6,778 nucleotides of DNA. Origin: Flavobacterium sp. GTDB taxonomy: Bacteria; Bacteroidota; Bacteroidia; Flavobacteriales; Flavobacteriaceae. A model generated the notes under the pieces. The model was not told where the DNA came from and did no database searches. It saw only the letters and a program-made list of their open reading frames with translations. Below are positions 6,049 through 6,778 of the stretch, piece by piece; within the stretch, counting starts at the first letter, position 1, and every line of letters starts with the position of its first letter. Where the stretch lies: NCBI GenBank assembly GCA_027483785.1, contig JAIXTU010000071.1, positions 1 to 6,778 on the forward strand, read 5' to 3'. A program made the position numbers and the translations under genes.

Positions 6049-6140
6049 AAAGAAATTTCGAGAGCGCGCTTGCGATTGAAAAAATCAAAAAGCGGTTTTA
6101 GAAGAAGTTAGCTTTAGGAAGGTTTTTTTTGAGTTTATAT

Positions 6141-6279
6141 GGGGGTGCCGGCGTCTTATACATAACGCTTCGCCAACGTTTCGCTGAGCCGCCGTCGCGC
6201 TATCCGCTATATCTTTTTTGCTAAAACACTAGTGGAAATCCCGTAGCGCAAAAAAGGATGTCGCTGCTATCGCTCACCC
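6141..6279 (+). repeat. structured palindromic repeat, element B
   Basis: Same architecture as element A. The outer stem is GGGTG (6143-6147) with CACCC (6275-6279). GGCG (6150-6153) can pair with CGCC (6189-6192). The inner stem ATCTTTTTTGC (6211-6221) pairs with GCAAAAAAGGAT (6248-6259) with one bulged G. The half-motifs TATCCGCTATATC (6201-6213) and GTCGCTGCTATC (6260-6271) flank the inner stem as in A. It lies about 100 bases behind the glyS start, in a 745-base gene-free stretch. Not a coding region on either strand. Confidence 0.7.
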
Positions 6280-6344
6280 GAAAAAGAATGGAAAAAATAG
6301 AAAGAATTTAAAAAAGCTAAAAAAGTGATGAAATGAAAGATTAA
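6280..6344 (+). other. purine-rich spacer, no gene seen
   Basis: A tract dominated by A and G with almost no C, between element B and the first TTCGACA-type repeat. I see no start codon with a useful frame, no RNA gene and no clear regulatory motif. It may simply be low-complexity spacer. Confidence 0.4.
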
Positions 6345-6362
6345 CCTTCGACACGCTTAAGC
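6345..6362 (+). repeat. TTCGACAAGCTC-type repeat, diverged copy 1
   Basis: CCTTCGACACGCTTAAGC resembles the copies at 6465 and 6736 but has diverged after TTCGACA. The repeat type is common between genes of Bacteroidota and other bacteria, by recall. Its role here is unknown. Confidence 0.45.
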
Positions 6363-6464
6363 ACCCTTATTATTAGCTCACAGAAAACCCCGAAACGCAC
6401 AGAATTTTGCGGAAAATTTGACCGCTGAAGAAAACACAGAACGTATCGTTACCCAAAGAACCAG

Positions 6465-6485
6465 CTTTCGACAAGCTCAGGCTCC
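6465..6485 (+). repeat. TTCGACAAGCTC-type repeat, copy 2
   Basis: TTTCGACAAGCTCAGGCTCC, followed by AACG. Over the 22 bases beginning TCGACAAGCTC it differs from the copy at 6736-6756 at only three positions. AGCTT (6463-6467) and AAGCT (6473-6477) make a small inverted repeat within it. Confidence 0.6.
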
Positions 6486-6526
6486 AACGAATTGTGGGTT
6501 CGGGCGGGAATATGAAACGTCAAAGT

Positions 6527-6587
6527 GTGAACGTCTCGAAGTCTAACTTCTAACTTCTAGCTTCCCCAAGAATGATACGTTAAGTGG
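6527..6587 (+). repeat. third, diverged copy of the left-edge direct repeat
   Basis: Bases 6527-6540 match 39-52 with one mismatch, and 6541-6587 match the 39-base unit, but with three heptamers (TCTAACT twice, then TCTAGCT) instead of two and a few substitutions. The following GTAAACTCATC also matches the bases after the second left copy (GCAAACTCATC). It is in the same orientation as the left copies, so direct repeats flank the whole exonuclease-RM-glyS block. Confidence 0.75.
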
Positions 6588-6618
6588 TAAACTCATCAAA
6601 ATCAGTACTCAATTTAGT

Positions 6619-6711
6619 GGTAACGATTTTCGCAGCCCGGATAGAGGCGGCATCCTTTTTGCGGCGCGAAGCAGAGCGAAAAGATACAGCCGAAAGCCGG
6701 AAATGCTGCCC
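6619..6711 (-). repeat. structured palindromic repeat, element C (inverted)
   Basis: Read on the minus strand this is a further member of the A/B family. GCAGC (6632-6636) pairs with GCTGC (6705-6709), CCGG (6637-6640) with CCGG (6697-6700), and ATCCTTTTTGC (6652-6662) with GCGAAAAGAT (6676-6685) imperfectly. The minus-strand core AAAAAGGATG followed by CCGC and CTATC matches B. Its flank GGTAACGATTTT (6619-6630) is the exact inverse of the tail of element A (1033-1044). Confidence 0.65.
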
Positions 6712-6735
6712 AAATAAAAAAGAAATTCAAAACTA

Positions 6736-6756
6736 CCTTCGACAAGCTCTGACACC
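6736..6756 (+). repeat. TTCGACAAGCTC-type repeat, copy 3
   Basis: CCTTCGACAAGCTCTGACACC, followed by AACG as in copy 2. All three copies point the same way and lie within the gene-free right end. Confidence 0.6.
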
Positions 6757-6778
6757 AACGGTACGTAGACTTCCCAAC

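Noticed and set aside
6361..6543. Open frame of about 60 codons without a stop on the plus strand
   Set aside because: No ATG at its beginning, and it crosses two repeat elements; more likely chance.
6034..6778. tRNA or other standard RNA gene in the right-hand gene-free stretch
   Set aside because: No cloverleaf or CCA-ending acceptor pattern found; the structures present are explained by the repeat families.

Overview
The window looks like a piece of a Bacteroidota chromosome, most likely a flavobacterium. The evidence is a dimeric-type glycyl-tRNA synthetase, promoters of the TAnnTTTG type, starts without clear Shine-Dalgarno sequences, and intergenic DNA crowded with repeats of a style seen in that group. 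The assignment is from recall, not a database search.

Layout. 1-175: repeat-rich leader with a 39-base direct repeat (two copies) and heptamer repeats. 176-889 (+): DEDDy-type 3'-5' exonuclease related to the DNA polymerase B exonuclease domain. 890-1213: no gene, but a structured palindromic element (element A, 915-1044). 1214-1567 (+): unrecognised 117-residue protein. 1557-1757: possible wreck of a small gene. 1716-1827: candidate operators and promoter of a restriction-modification operon. 1828-3306 (+): C5-cytosine methyltransferase with an N-terminal Xre-type helix-turn-helix. 3308-4405 (+): HNH-type restriction endonuclease, starting one base after the methyltransferase stop. 4406-4490: a hairpin and a bidirectional terminator shared with the convergent glyS. 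4489-6033 (-): glycyl-tRNA synthetase with its promoter at 6041-6048. 6034-6778: no gene; elements B and C of the palindromic family, three copies of a TTCGACAAGCTC repeat, and a third copy of the repeat seen at the left edge.

How it fits together. Exonuclease and glyS look like ordinary chromosomal genes. Between them sits a more AT-rich block (single 60-base lines counted by hand: about 47% GC at 661-720, 37% at 2221-2280, 32% at 3781-3840, 43% at 5101-5160). It carries a compact type II restriction-modification system plus an orphan small gene, which suggests horizontal acquisition. The methyltransferase probably regulates its own operon: its HTH is fused to the enzyme, and two inverted repeats lie upstream of or across a plausible promoter. 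No separate C (controller) gene is present.

The least explained parts are the three-member palindromic repeat family (A, B, C), the 117-residue gene, and the degraded reading frame between it and the methyltransferase. I see no clear sign of a wholly new defence system; the restriction-modification pair belongs to known families, although its specificity cannot be read from the sequence.
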